From Clostridia bacterium (GTDB lineage: Bacteria; Bacillota; Clostridia; Christensenellales; UBA1242), in assembly GCA_900768545.1 (NCBI GenBank), contig CAAGDD010000003.1, positions 1 through 64,000 on the forward strand: a stretch of 64,000 nt of DNA, given 5' to 3'; not shown here. More notes on this DNA, generated by a model. That model was not told the origin of the DNA. It did no database searches and saw only the letters and a program-made list of their open reading frames with translations. Position 1 is the first letter of the stretch.

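Overview
The window comes from an AT-rich, Gram-positive-type bacterium, most likely an uncultured anaerobic Clostridia-like Bacillota. The signs are a recognisable Spo0A, purine-rich AGGAGG ribosome binding sites, TTGACA/TATAAT promoters, strong hairpin-plus-T terminators, lipoproteins with lipoboxes, a two-gene SufC/SufB-type iron-sulfur assembly unit with no oxygen-era partners, and InlB/Listeria-Bacteroides-repeat surface proteins. The lineage is an inference; no rRNA or ribosomal protein gene is present to fix it.

Layout. 0-7.5 kb: a secreted Ig-like protein, two adjacent stand-alone RNA candidates each with its own strong promoter and terminator, tRNA-Val, a small InlB-repeat protein, spo0A with a substituted phosphoacceptor, a GC-rich nested inverted repeat, a lipoprotein, a metallophosphoesterase/YqeY pair and tRNA-Met. 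7.7-10.3 kb: an orphan VirB6/TrbL-like membrane protein coupled to a 58-residue ORF. 10.5-21.8 kb: uvrC with a promoter that predicts a leaderless mRNA, two paralogous family-2 glycosyltransferases, tRNA-Arg preceded by a duplicated 5' fragment, a methyltransferase, a DUF2188 protein, a lipoprotein, an ABC exporter, SufC/SufBD and a YwaF-like membrane protein. 21.9-28.2 kb: a divergent glycerol locus, with an FAD glycerol-3-phosphate dehydrogenase, FAD/NAD oxidoreductase and DUF1667 on one side and glycerol kinase, an alpha/beta hydrolase and a YhhN-family lysoplasmalogenase on the other. This gene set would fit scavenging of glycerol from (lyso)phospholipids. 28.3-30.1 kb: thymidylate kinase and a DapB-fold dehydrogenase with a Cys/His/Asp tail.

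30.2-64.0 kb: one uninterrupted minus-strand gene, more than half the window, encoding at least 11,256 residues and still open at the window edge. It is built from several dozen InlB-type B-repeats, Y-x-V-x-Y 'MucBP-like' modules and GI-x-x-V/GY-x-F modules. It also carries lectin-like insertions (one LamG-like and three jelly-roll-like) and ends in a single membrane helix with no LPxTG.

The best candidates for something undescribed are: a DG-x-YY/VCD insertion module found interrupting different host domains at four places in the giant protein; a second insertion family; the two unassigned RNAs at 1.1-1.45 kb; the Spo0A receiver with Asp-to-Glu at the phosphoacceptor; and the nested inverted repeat at 4.3-4.5 kb. 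Homology calls are from memory of families; none has been checked by a database search.
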